Part shown: positions 36,560-49,200 of the stretch, in pieces | How the letters are laid out: every line of letters starts with the position of its first letter | Position numbering within the stretch: the stretch's first letter is position 1 | Assembly: GCF_020085105.1 (NCBI RefSeq) | Contig: NC_058056.1 | Location: forward strand, 20,136,429-20,200,428 | Length of the DNA: 64,000 bases | Direction of reading: 5' to 3' | Source of the DNA: Siniperca chuatsi | Taxonomy: Eukaryota > Chordata > Actinopteri > Centrarchiformes > Sinipercidae | Notes under the pieces: model-generated | Told to the model about the DNA's origin: nothing | What the model saw: the letters and a program-made list of their open reading frames with translations, nothing else | The model's database searches: none | Made by a program: the position numbers and the translations under genes

Positions 36560-37258
36560 CTGTTTAAAATTGAATGTAATGGTGATAGTAGTGTTGAGAC
36601 TGGTGAGAAGAGATGAAATAAAGAGGAGGCAGATTTTAAAGGAGCTCAGAGCTGTCCTCTGTCCTCCACTGTTTGACTTACAAATGCTGCACAATCTCAC
36701 ACACGTGCATCTTTTTGCAAGCTGACAGTAATTGCTTTGACATTTTGCTGCCATTACACTTGTGTGCTCTGTTCCATTTCAGGCTGTATTAACCTTTGCC
36801 AAATGCAGCTGGGTTCACTGTTGTTAGCTTGGACCGTCACACTGTTTAAGAAGAAGCCTTTGGCTGCTGCTACGCTGTTAGCTGTAAGCACGGGAGACTG
36901 ACATCTCCACTGGGACCACTGGGAGATGCACAGCAGTCAATATCAAGATCAAATACAGTATGTACCCATGAGCTTATGATAGGAAGCAAAAGACGTCTCT
37001 CCATGTTCACTTATTGCCCCAGATATTTGGATTATGGAAATAATGCAATCAATAAACATCAGCAACACTTGGAGCAAAGGTAACCAGTCTCTATACTACA
37101 TGTTTTGGAGAGTGGGCAGGTTTCCTTGCCAACCAATCAGGCCTACTCATGATTTCACTAATTAGCTACTCTGTGATGAGGGTATGTCAAAATCGATTTT
37201 ACTGTCAACAGTGCCATTTAATATTTGCAAACAATGAATGGATAATCTGTGCTGTAGA

Positions 37259-37333
37259 CTATTATATTATATTATATTATATTATATTATATTATATTAT
37301 ATTATATTATATTATATTATATTATATTATATT
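37259..37333. repeat. (ATTAT)15 pentanucleotide microsatellite
   Basis: Perfect five-base units for about 75 bases. An open frame that crosses it (YYIIL repeats) is an artefact of the array. Confidence 0.97.
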
Positions 37334-37423
37334 GACTATTGCTGTAATTAGGAAACTAATTGCAACTGTAGTAGTAGGCAAACAGTTGCCTAATTACACA
37401 TTAAGCAGACACAGAAAATAGCA

Positions 37424-37660
37424 TTCATTTGTGTTGTTGTTTCTGGCCACCCAACAAATGTAAGTCCAACATTAATTCTCCCTTTTAGCTTTTGTTTGGT
37501 TTTTTACTAATTGCTTTGGGGAATGTTCTAGCTCTTTAGCTGCTAAATGCTCCACTATGTTCACTAGTTGCTAACTTTGTCTGTCTGCTGTTTGGTGCTG
37601 AACGAGTAGTGCACAGTGGGGGTTTTTAGCCAGGGAAGCAGACGAATCTGCCTGGCTCCT
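37424..37660 (+). mobile_element. Interspersed repeat, copy in + orientation
   Basis: Shares GTTTCTGGCCACC, TTTTAGCT-TTGTTT, GCTCTTTAG-TGCTAAATG, CTCCACTATGTTC and GTTTGGTGCTGA with the reverse complement of 57745-58137. It is a non-coding element whose borders are clearer in that second copy. Confidence 0.65.
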
Positions 37661-38029
37661 GTTTCATTTGCTCTGGCAGGTACGTCTGGCCCCTCTCCAA
37701 TTCAAACTGATTTCCACCAGTCCTGGATTTGGTTGGACCAACAGCCGTTTATCTAATATGGGGCGGGTTTGATACGATGACTGACAGAGGAGCGTTACCG
37801 GTCCAGGTTTGGATTCACACATTTCGCTGCTCTGATTGGCTCGTACAGACCAAGACACCAGGCTCACAAAATTCAGATCAAGCTGTCAAACTAGGCAGTG
37901 CTGATCAAATATGAATCAAGATTCTGTTACTGCATTGCCTATTTCCACCTCAAATGTTTTCAGAAACACATTTTAGTGTACTACAAAATACAGCTACTCA
38001 GTATTGTAGCTGTAGTTTGAGAAAGTTTG

Positions 38030-38240
38030 TGACCAGGCCGCCATTTTTTCCTGCTTGAAAACAGACCAAACACCGCCCCAACTTGCATGTGTCACTCAGC
38101 ATGTTTCGTTGCTCTGACTGGTTTTAGGTCTTTCCAATTGCGTCCAGAGGTATTTTGGTCTGTGCCCATTGATAACGCCCCTTGGTGATTTAAAATGAAC
38201 TGAGAGGTTCTAGACTAATACACATTTGCGAATTAGTCTA
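38030..38240. repeat. Probable interspersed repeat
   Basis: Contains CCGCCATTTTTTCCTGCTTG and ATTGATAACGCCCCTTGGTG, then GTTCTAGACTAATACACA with a short inverted copy, AATTAGTCTAG. I believe this is a fish repeat but have no second copy in the window to prove it. Confidence 0.35.
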
Positions 38241-41200
38241 GTGAGGCCATGCTAATTTTTTTTTTTTGAAGTTTTGGGCCAAAAACAGCTGCCTGTTGCA
38301 GCTGAAAACAAGGTTGACAAGAGTGGTGAGACTGAACCAAAAGAGTGGCCATAAAACCAAAACAATGAGCTGATGTAACAGATGCTAAATAATTTCCATG
38401 TGATTGAGAAATACACACAAAGTCTCGTTGCACTGCAGCTTTAAAAGAATGGGGTTTACTGCAACTCTATAAACACTGAACTCATTTTTAATGTTAATTA
38501 AATGAAGCCACCCATTTAAAGCCCATAATCAAAAAGCAATGTTTTTCCATGCAACAGTGCTTTCGAAATGTTCGGCATCTAGTTGAAACATGCTGGAATA
38601 TAACAAGGATTATCGATGTTAATTTTCATATATTTTTAAGTTGGACTACCATCTGAACTACCCTGCTTCATCTTTTTCAGAAGACAGAATTTGAGCTTAC
38701 TCTCAGGAGCCCTGTTCTCCTTAAAAATCATGAACACTATGTAAATCAGCGATGTCAGACTCTAAACTTGTACTGTTTATTTATTTAACACAACCGGGGA
38801 GATTTTTTTTTTTTTACATAATTGCCCTGGAAATGCCACCCAAACTGGCCCTTAAAAATGAGTTCAATATGGACAATTGGAGCACTGATAGAAAAAGTTC
38901 ATTTCCTCATGTACTGTCCCTGGGGCTATTTTTATAGTGGCCATGCTCCTGGGAGAGATGCATGGTGGTCAAGAATTTAACTGACTACACATCTTTCTTT
39001 CTTTCTTTCTCTATCTCATCCCTGCGTTTGCTTTCGGCTATTTCTCTGAGGATGAGGAGGAATATCTAGTGTTTCCATGGTTACAGTGAATAAGAGTGCA
39101 TTGGACCCAGCTATTTAGGGCACTGTTTAAATCCCATCAACTACTTCATGGCCAGGTTTTGGGAATAGGTTCATCATATCCAGACTCGAGGGAGGAGTTG
39201 GTGACTTGCTGTGATAAGAATATGCTAAGGGAAGCAGAGATGCGCTGACAGAAGGGAGGAAGTGGAGGAGGAGGGAGGCAAAGTGTTGGGGGAGCGGTGA
39301 AGTGGAGAGAAGAGGGAAGGATGGAGAGTATGGGAGAGGCAGAGAGGTTTTTGATGAATTCAAGCACATGTGAGAACAAAGAATCAAGAAGCTTTCTGTA
39401 CTGTCTGCCTCTCTTCCTCCATGTCTGGTCAGGATGAAATGAATTATAGAGTATGGTAAAGGACAGAGTGGCAGCTGAAAGGGAAAAGTCAACTTGCGCT
39501 AAACTTGGGTTTTTCATTTAGTGTCTTTCACTATCTATGCTACAACCTCATCTGTGTTTTCCTGTGTGAATTTTTCTTCCTCAATCTCCCTCTCAAACAC
39601 ACATTATCTATTTCTGTTTCTTTAACAGTTTAACAGTTTGGTGTTTTCTATAATAAATAAACAGGAGGTATTCACTGATATAGATTTGTATTCAGCATCA
39701 ATCAATATTCCTCACTACACTGCCTCTCACTCTCACTCGGGAGATTAAATGGGTCTGGTATGGGCGTTTGGTGTTTATGAACTATAAACAGGATGTCATC
39801 ATTCAAAGCATGGGTCCTTGCATGTCTGAGCACTTGTTCTTATTACAGCAGGAGCTGATGAAAGCAGGAATAAGTGAACCGCAACCACAGACAGGACACA
39901 TTCATTACCAGGCCTCTGCGGCAGAGGGGAGGAAGAAGGGATTCAAAAAAGAAAAGTGGACAAAACACCCCTGCTGAGATTAAGATGGGGATAAGATGAG
40001 GATCTTCAATGGAAATTAGGAGCCTGGGCTGGTGGTGTATGACACACACACACACTGCAGCAGCAAACCTTGACACTGTCCACTATCTGTGTGTGTGTGT
40101 TCCAGCGAGGGAGGTGGATGTGATTCCCTGGTTCACAAGTAAGGTTGTGATAGACTGTTATGGGGTTTTTTTCCAGCTACTATAGCACTCTCATACATTT
40201 TGCATTACCACTGTGGTGGAAAGGAAGAGAGAGGGGACAGGGAGGGAGGGCAAGAGCAGGAAGAGACGGGGGGCAAGAGAGACATGTGGAGAGAGTCAGA
40301 AAAAGGGTGTCAGAGAGGTAGTGGGCACAAAAAAAAGCCTCAGGAGTGAAAACGCTGCAAGCAAGGTCAGAGGAAATTAAAAATAGAACAGGCGTACAGA
40401 CGTAGAAGAGCCACGTAAAGCCTCTGTGTCAGTCAACAGCAGAGATGAGACAGAGCAAAGAATAAAACAGACATTTATTGCATGACTCAATACGTCAGAT
40501 GAGTGTGTTTCAGCATAATTAGAGACAGAAGGTTTGAAATGAGCCCATGCAACCGTCATCAAAGCACCCTCGAAGGCCCCCGGCCCTGTGTTTTCCCACA
40601 GATTGTGATGTTTGTCAGTGCTCTTGACTGTTGGAGTGATAACCTGTGATTACCTTGACAGTCTAAAATGGTTTGCTCCGCTGATGCCACGCCAGACAGC
40701 CCCTGTTGCCATGGTTACAGCCCTGGGATAAGTTTTTAGATCATGGTGGATGCCGTGATTGAGCATTTTATGTGTGTGCATCCAAGTATGGCCATGTTTA
40801 TGTGTGTATGTATGCCGCAGTTTCTCTGAATCTACATTAAAAAAGTCCAAATTGGGGCAATGCGAACACTAACATGAATCCAGACGTTTTGATGCAGACG
40901 CCATGGAAGTCTACTGGTTATGTAAGTCAACACTGCACCATGCATACTTAAAAAATAAGGTGTAGTCTGAATGAAACGCCTTCATGAGCTTAAATACTGA
41001 GTAGATTTAAAACAGATTAACCTGGGCAAGTGTCTGCAGAATGAGTTCAAGAGGCTGAGACCGTTAATGTTGAGGATTATGGCCCAAAGTAAAGATGAAA
41101 AGCTTGAAAAACAAGAGCAAAACACTGCAATATACTGCAACACCCTGTACAGACAGCCCCCTTTTGTCTGAGAAAAAATGTACAAGACAAGAGGATAATA

Positions 41201-42924
41201 AGCCAGACAGTGTCTCGTAGGTGGTGGTATGTAGTGTTTGTGTGCTCGTTGCCTGTTTCAAGGCTTGAATTTGTGATAGCACAGATCTAAATAATGAGCG
41301 AATGCAGCATTTCTCAGAGCAATTTAAGAGGTTAAATATGCAAAGTGATGAATGTATATATGAAACTGTATTATTTATCTGTTCATTATGTATGTTTATT
41401 TATACTACATCACTGCTGTGAGTCAACATGTGTAAATGAAAGCAATGACAGTTATGAAATCCTAAATTTAGAACATACAGTATATTAAATTTTAAAAGAA
41501 GAAGAAAGAGAAATGTAAATTACTGCATCATACAGGTCAACAACCAGAGGGTACAATAATGGCATCTCAAAAGTGAGATATTGTCATAGAGGTACCTGTT
41601 TTTAAATACAGTACAATGTCATTATCTGGCAGAAACAGTTTCTACATGTGTTGTAAATAAAATATTGTAAATAAAAGAGAACTGTGTACAAAAGATGGCT
41701 ACAGAACACAGATGATAAAAATATAAAGAGATATTTTGCCATCCCATCAGTGAAACTCTGACACGCACCATGTCCTCCTCCTGCCTTGAAAAATCATCCA
41801 TTTCTGGCACTGATGTAATTCGTTGTCTTGTTTTTCTGGACAAAAAATAATGGTAACCTCTGCTGTCGTCATGCTGCAGTTCTGACCCAGTTCTTACATC
41901 TTTTTGCTATTGTATACACAATGTAATTTTGCTCTGGAGAAGGATATTCTCTCAACAGGACCATCTACCTTGAGAGAGGTGATTTGAGTGTTAGAGATTT
42001 TTTTTTTTTACTATTTTCCATCTTTAATGAATCATGTAACCTGATAAATAAACTAAAAAGGTAACAAGATGGCACAGGCTACTGATACGCAGATCATCCA
42101 CCATGTTGGCCTCTGACCTGATGAATTGTCCTGGAGACAAACACTGAATTTCTGCTTATTCCAGTGTTGCTTTTCTGCAGCTGACCTCTGACCTCTCAGT
42201 AAAATAAGGGGAACAAGAAAAGATGTCGTTTTCTTTATGGGAATCAGCAGAGAACCTCAAGACAACATTAATGTGAATTATTCCACTGGTTTGGATCTCC
42301 AGAGCAACCGAGTAGATGTAGGTGGTGGCCGTGAATCTCTGAGACGTTACCTGAAGTGGCCGTTAGCAATTCACTTAAAGCTCCAGACATGTTCTCATGT
42401 GTAAATATGTCTGTCGGTGTGTGTATGGGTGTGTCTGTAAAAGTGAGTATGTGTACTCAGCAAAAACAGAACAGATTTGTAAGTGTGGATTTATACAAAA
42501 AGGATGATTATTATTATATTCACATATTATTCAAATACTCACAGTCTTTTAATGCATGTGCAGGGTGATCAGAAAAAAGAAAGGATAAGAATTTTACATC
42601 TTTTTTTTTCCATTTGGTTTGTTAAAACATAATTCAATTTTATAAAATGTTTTTCTAAGGATTCTTTCAAAGGAATTATGAAAGAGGGCAGCTTTATTAT
42701 TGCTTTTGCCTTGATATTTTTTGACACACATGGCACCTGTGGAATGCCTCATCACACCAAATATTAAAGAATAATAATGTCTGAATATTTGTGTGTGTGT
42801 GTGTGTGTGTATTTGTTTTTGTGAAATAACCCTGAGGGGAGGCTCTGGCTGCAGCTTTTATGTGGAAGACGTGCTGTTGCTATAGCAAACAACAGTGCGT
42901 CCATTAGATGAAACACCACCTGTT

Positions 42925-42926
<2 letters not shown>

Positions 42927-42980
<54 letters not shown>
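42927..42980. repeat. (GT)27 microsatellite
   Basis: Perfect GT run followed by GGGTGGGTGGG. A shorter TG run is at 42791-42810. Confidence 0.95.
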
Positions 42981-42989
<9 letters not shown>

Positions 42990-43522
42990 GGAGTGCGCAT
43001 CACTGCCTTGTCTATTACAAGATATTTTCAGATTTTTTTAAAACTGCGCACAAAATAATTTCATCAGCCTTTCTTTTTGTTTTACACACTCACACACGTG
43101 ATGCAGGTGTTTGATATCCACTTAATGACTCTCCAGTGGGACTAATATAATTAACTGAAACCTCTCTGTTTCTCTGTTTCTCTTTCTGGCAGTCGCAGGC
43201 CAATGTGAGCAGGAGTGAGTAATGTGTGTACATCCAGGCTCTGTAATTGGGTTTATGCACGTCCAAATCCAGAACCAGGGACCTCATGGAGACGGGTGGC
43301 ATAGGAGTTTGGCCATGTGCACATACTCCTTTCTTTCTCTCTCTCCATCTAAGGTAGAGAGGCAGAGATGAAAAAGAGGGAGAGAGAGGTAGAGAAAGCA
43401 TCAAACATAACCCCCAGGTTAAAGGTCATTTATGCACTGAGTGACTTTGTATTGTTTTGGAAATTTTACTCTAAGGAAAAATCCTTAATATCTCTATACA
43501 GACAAGTGCTACAATGTTTATT

Positions 43523-43890
43523 AGAGCTGCAACGATTAGTCTTTTAACCGATTAGTCGATCGAAAGAAAATTAATCTGCGACTATTTTGATAATCGATTA
43601 ATCATTTCAATCATTTTCAAGCAAAAATACCAAAACATTTACTGGTTCCAGCTTCTCCAGTGGGAGTTTTTGCTGGGGTTTTTTTGTCATATATGATAGT
43701 AAATAAAATGTATTTGGGTTTTGGACTGTTGGCCAGACAAAGCAAGACATTTGAAGACCTCACTTTGGGCTCTGGGAAAATGTGATACTTGTTTTTCTCT
43801 ACTTTTTGACATTTCATGGACTAAATGATTAATCGAGAAAAAAATCTACAGGTTAGTCAGTGTTGAAAATGATCATTACTTGCAGCCCTA
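43523..43890. mobile_element. hAT-like MITE, near full-length
   Basis: Starts AGAGCTGCAACGATTAGTC and ends CATTACTTGCAGCCCTA, an imperfect inverted pair. Inside are ACCGATTAGTCGATCG, GATAATCGATTAATC and a region complementary to the middle of the 54353-54697 copy (TTTACTGGTTCCAGCTTCTC). No transposase is encoded. Confidence 0.75.
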
Positions 43891-44139
43891 TAGTTTATAC
43901 ATGTAGGCTGTATCATATCCTATCAATGTATCTTTTAATCTCTCATGGTATTACTTAAGGATTTTGTGATGTATCTTGAATGATTGTGGTTGTATCATTT
44001 TTGAATGTATTGCTGTAATGTGTAGGCCTAAAGGTAATCGGAGACCTATTTGTGTGTTGTTTTTGAGTGCTTTGGATTTACTAATTTCATTAGACAGTCC
44101 TGTCAAAATAATAATTGAACTTAAAGAGAAGGGGGTCTC

Positions 44140-44472
44140 TCTGTTCCTGTGCGCGTCCCCGTGAGTGTTGTGTTGGCGATGTCTTGCGGTCCCTCCCTTC
44201 CCAAACCCCCAGCCCCCCCTCGAGGCGCGTGTCCGCCGCGGCCCAGTGTGTCCGCCAGGGGGCAGCTGTGTCTCGGTCTGAGGCTGCGCCGCTCCCGCTG
44301 CATCACAGAGAGGAAAATACCACCAGATGGCGGTTTAGGATTGCTGCTCTTCTCTCAAGGCGCGGTTCCGCTAGCACGGCCAATTTTCAATATTAAAATA
44401 CACACGATATTAAAACGAAAATCGATTTATTATTTCGGGAGGTGAAAATCGATTCGGGGATGGTCGTTCAAG
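44140..44472 (+). promoter_or_regulatory. CpG island and first exon of a rightward gene (stag1 suggested)
   Basis: This is the most CpG-rich stretch of the window (about 44145-44290). It carries a CTCF-like core CCGCCAGGGGGCAGCT (44252-44267) and a YY1-like CCAGATGGCGGTTT (about 44312-44325). It ends at 44472 in AAG followed by GTGAGT, an excellent donor. An ATG at 44460-44462 opens only four codons before the donor, so the exon may be non-coding. No downstream exon was found in the window. In human, STAG1 is transcribed away from SLC35G2, has a non-coding first exon and long introns, which fits. The gene name rests on synteny only; nck1, the other human neighbour, is less likely by orientation. 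Confidence 0.55.
44252..44267 (+). promoter_or_regulatory. CTCF-like binding motif
   Basis: CCGCCAGGGGGCAGCT matches the vertebrate CTCF core closely. Its place within a CpG island suggests a promoter-anchored loop or boundary. Binding is inferred from the motif only. Confidence 0.6.
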
Positions 44473-45894
44473 GTGAGTGTCTTGTGTTTTTGTCGTGTTT
44501 TGTGCGGTGGGAAGGGAGACGGAGTACAGATTAAAGATGGTGGACACAGACAGGGAGGACTGGTTGGTTGGGGGATGGGCGTTAGCGGCTAACGGAGGTG
44601 AATGTGCTTTCTCTCTTCCTCAGTTACATTATAGCCTAGCAGAGCCATTAGCTAGCGAGCTAGCCCCAAAATTTCGCCAAGACAACTTGCTAGAGGGGCA
44701 AGTGGTTGCCGCAGCGGCGGCCTGTTTTGCCACCAATTTCCATCCGGCGCTGGAGTTGAGCTTGTCAACAAATAAAGAGCCATGCGGTGTGACGTGTTTT
44801 CTTGCTCTTTGCAAGGCAGGATTCAGAGCATCACCTTCTCTCATTTGCACAGCCGTATTATGATTGAACGTTACAGTATTGCCCTCCTGCCGTGCAGTGC
44901 TTTATTTGGTTAGGTTTGTCATCAACGCAAGTGCAACGTTGTTGTTGACTTTGTTGTTATCAACCCCTGGCAGTTTTTCTTTATGCATACTCAGAGATGT
45001 ACAATGTGAGATATGAACGTGTTCCTAGTTGCTACTTTTTCTTGTGTCAACATCAGCATCCCAGCTCCTTCTTGCCTTCAAGTTTTCAGAGTGCAGTGGT
45101 GACTTTACACACCGCTAATAAACATGTTGCTTTTCAGTGAATGGCAGCACGTGATTGCTTTTTAATATAATGTTTGCAGGATGGACTCGTGCATGTTTCA
45201 TAACATTATTATGGCGCTTTTTCCCCCTTCCCGCCCCCTTCTGTGCGGGAAGCAGGCAACACTGAGCGGGGAAACATGAGTCACATTAGGGGGGATGGGC
45301 TCCAACAGCCATCCCTACAGGTCTAAATGGGCTCCAGTTCTGGCCGTCCCTCCCCTTCCACAGTGACCTAGGTACAGCTCACTCTGTGCAGTGCAGTTAG
45401 GGATCGTTGATAGTGGGTCAGAGTGCCTCCTGGCAGTTTGCCTGAATCTCAGATTGTTGCATAACTGCTTTGTTTACAGTCAGCCATGTGATTTTTTTTT
45501 TTTTATCCAGGCTGTCTTGGATTGTTATCTGCAGCCTGCTTGCCTGCCAACCTGTCTTCCACTATCACTCAATGTTTCCACCCATACAGCACAAGCCATA
45601 TTTCATTTATCCTGCAGAACAAGTTAAGCAATAGCCTACATATTGAACATTGTATGGTTTCATTACATTTGCATGTGTTAATGACATATATGATGGCCCT
45701 TGTTCACAGTTTTGCTCTCTAGAAATTAGTTTTATTCCTGTTGTGCTGTTGATATATTTTTTTTAAATGAATGGCTGCTGAAAATTATATTATGCACACA
45801 TTCACTATTTGGCCAAATTTAAACAAATTCAAACATCTCCATAACCACATTCTGAAAACACATGTAAAATGAAGCCTTTTCATAATTGTAGTTG

Positions 45895-46240
45895 CTTAGC
45901 AGAGCTGCATAATATCGGGGTGGATGATGTATATAAAATCTTCTGTTATGATATGTGTAATTTTATATCACATTATTGATATATATTGTGATATAGAAAT
46001 TCTTTTGCATCATCAGTTGAGTCATAAATGTCTTTTTTTTTTTGCAAATCCAGCAATTAAGTACCTGACAAATTCATAACATTGATGCAACCATCAACAA
46101 CAATCATTATGAAAATTCAATTTTGACACAAGCAGTCCTGCATATTGATTTGTAACATTGCAGAAAATGGTCTAATACACCCAGAGGTGTTGAAGACGTT
46201 CTTATGGGAAAAATCTGACTGAGGCTAACACATTACTCCA
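45895..46240. repeat. AT-rich interspersed repeat, copy 2
   Basis: Diverged relative of 33075-33440, sharing the ATATAAAATCTTCTG-like start, repeated GATATAT words and GTCTAATACACCCAGAGGTG near the end. Confidence 0.5.
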
Positions 46241-49200
46241 GTCCAGTTAGAAACTGAATTTGAATGTGATACTTCCTGATACAGTCAGCCAAGTGCAGTA
46301 GGGCAACTACTGTTGCTGCATGATTATTACAGCAGGTCCTGTTTTATTGCCATTTGGTCTCTAAACTGTGAACCAGTTTCCAATACATAACATTTATTTG
46401 GGTGGCCTACCCAAAGAGATCTGTCCCTCTCCCAAAACTTTATTTTTGTATTTATTATGTCTTCTTTCAAAAGGTTGCGTGTAAACACAACTGAAGGGGT
46501 GAATTTGTTGAAAACTCTGCTGGAATGGTGTAGTCATGTACATCTGTATAGACTGGAAAAGATTAGGTTTGAACACAGTCCTGTTTGGAAATTTTAGAGT
46601 AGAAACTGGTTAAAGGAAAATATCTTGGGTGCTCTTTTATTGCATAATGAGGATCCTTCGGTGTGATATGTTGTATGTCCTTTGAGATCCTCGCCTCCCA
46701 GAGCAGCAGGCCTCATGTTTTGATGCCAGGGCACATTAGTAGTCAGATTACATTGCGGCAGTCGTTAACTTTTTCATCAAGGAACACATATGGGCTATTG
46801 TCTGTTGCTGTAGTATTTGGACTCACTAAAACACTCAATTATAGTTGTATTACAGACATACACCATTAAGGAAGACACAGTTTATTTGCCTCTCAAATTG
46901 TTGGTTTAGATACAGACACGTTAATAGGAATGTATATAGTTTGTCTGATGCCGAACAGAAGTGCTCTGTGTTTTGGCTTGTATTGAAGAAATCCTCTTTG
47001 GACAAGATACTCACAAATGACTTTATCCCTGAAGAAGAAAACCACAGAGTTTCTAAACATCCGCACAGCTTTCATTTCTGTTTGTGGAATATAGTAAGCT
47101 TGGGAAACAGTTTGAAGCTGATTCAGTGGCGTTTCTTGCATAACTTTCTAAAGGTGGCTGATGTAAAGAAATGTCGTTGTACAAACCTTTAGATAACATT
47201 GAGGGTTAACAGAAATGGTGAATAATCCCTCCCCCTTCCTCTATCCCTTGAACTGCTTGGCTCTTTGCCCTGGCTTCCCATAGTAAGTCTATAAAGTACA
47301 GAGAATTCCATAATGGTTCTTATTAGTACACACACATACTGTCATTTTAAAGGTAACAATGGGTAGTAGTGAATATGTAATGGTTATTTGTTTTGAGGAG
47401 AATTAGTTTCAGGTTAAGAAAAGCAAATGGCTTGTCCATATGTTGCAAAGAAAATGTACTTTATAAATTGGTCCTAATGAAAGCAAGATACTGTGTGTCT
47501 TAATTATTTTAAACATAAAGGTATTAACAAGTATTGTTTAAGACAATAAATCAAATTGGAAAGAGCAGACCTGGATTCTGTATTATGATTTGTTCCATAT
47601 AGTCATTACTAAGGCAGAGGCTCTCACCGCTCAAATGCAGTGTGCTTTTTGTTAGAGGCATATGCTTATAATGACACAGCTCAGGAGATTATGTAATGGG
47701 CTTGACATTTGTCAGAGCCTATTACACAGTGACCTTGATTCAAGATGCTGGCTATAGAAAGAACAATATTTCCTGTTCGTATTGTTGTCCAATGTCAAAG
47801 AAAAACCGAATATTGCTGCCATCTGCCCTCATTAGCCTGCTTAAATCTCTATTAATAATATTAATATTAATCATATAACACATCTTTAAACAATGAAACT
47901 AACTGAAGAGAAGCACAGTTATTAGAGATAATTCCTCTCAGTATAAGATCAATACAAATTATGAAAATAATAAAATAAGGCAGGCATTTTACACCTTATT
48001 GTGAAATTATCGTGCTACAGTAGTGCAATTACTAGGTTTTTTTTTTTTTTGTTTTTTTTTTAGGAAAGCCCTGAAGCATACTCAATATGCAAAGACACCT
48101 GTGTAACACTTTCTAAAATAGTTTTGTCACCCCTGGCTGGCTTTCCTTGTGATGTGGTGTCCTGTTGTGTAAGTAGCTGCATTTCTGTTGTCAGATCTGT
48201 TGACTTTCACTTTTTTGTGCAGGGCAACTCAGGTCAAGTCGGGAATAAGATTGCTGTAAAGCCAAGCTGAATTTGTTTACTTAACTGTAGGCTGCTGAAA
48301 TGAGGTCCAGCAGTAGTTCTCAGCATTTTCTTTATTCATGTGAGCTTATGAGTCTGTGTACCACAGTTGTAAAGAAGCAGCACTGTAGGCAAAATAAAAA
48401 TTCATATTAGATACATCACCTAGTTCGTTTTTGCACTCCTAAAAGCAGGACAAAATAAATTGTCGACATAGCTCTTAAATGGTACCAGGCTTCTGCGGTT
48501 TAACAAAACTGTTTTTATACGTTTTCTCAGTTTCATAGTTACTGCTTCAACACAGAATGCAGATTAATTCACCACACGTACACAATATTATTTCATTGCA
48601 GCCTCATTACACATCGTCATTTGAGCAATGTCACCTATTGGTTCTGACCTTTTTAAAGCCATTACACTTACACAGAAAACTCAGGCACCATTAACTTAAA
48701 TAGTGATTGTTTGGAAATGTCATGCGTAGCAAAGTGTGAAGAGCTGTGGGCCAAGGAGTTAATTTTATTAACTATGGGAAGTGTGCATTTGGTATTTTGG
48801 TATGATATATAGCAACATTGTCACTTAATTCAAGTAATAATATACAATGCCATTAATTGTTCATACACAAGTTATTAGTCACAGTTATCAACTCTATCAA
48901 TATGTTAGTGCTCAAGTACAGGGTGGCAGCATAGAAAACAAACTTTAAAATATTTGGTAATCATAGATTTTCTGCATTCAAATACAATCCCCAAGCCCCC
49001 CGTAACTCAAAACGGACAACAAGTTTACAGCACCAGCTGGTGACCACAGCGTGTGTACTGGCTGGGAAGTTTTCCCCTGTAGATGTTTATACACATATAT
49101 CAAAATGGATTACATGGATTTCTAGCTTGTATTCTAAGTGATAATGCCAGCTGAGCTGTGCTTTACAGATGGTTGGGCTCATCTTTTATCACATGGCTAA

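Larger units (their letters stand above)
35481..44139. other. Intergenic region between slc35g2 and a divergent gene
   Basis: No host coding exon was recognised. Contents seen: (GT)n at 35560-35580, a Tc1-like remnant (36201-36559), an ATTAT pentanucleotide array (37259-37333), composite repeats (37424-37660 and about 38030-38240), purine-rich stretches at 39190-39340 and 40210-40320, TG runs at 42791-42810 and 42927-42980, and a hAT-like MITE (43523-43890). Confidence 0.6.

Noticed and set aside
39127-39517. Two overlapping - strand frames of about 120 codons
   Set aside because: Translations of a purine-rich (GGAGGAGGGAGG) stretch; low complexity, no homology recognised.
44477-44863. 128-codon open frame just after the CpG-island donor
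   Set aside because: It starts inside the predicted intron at a non-ATG codon, has no recognised family, and is explained by GC-rich sequence.
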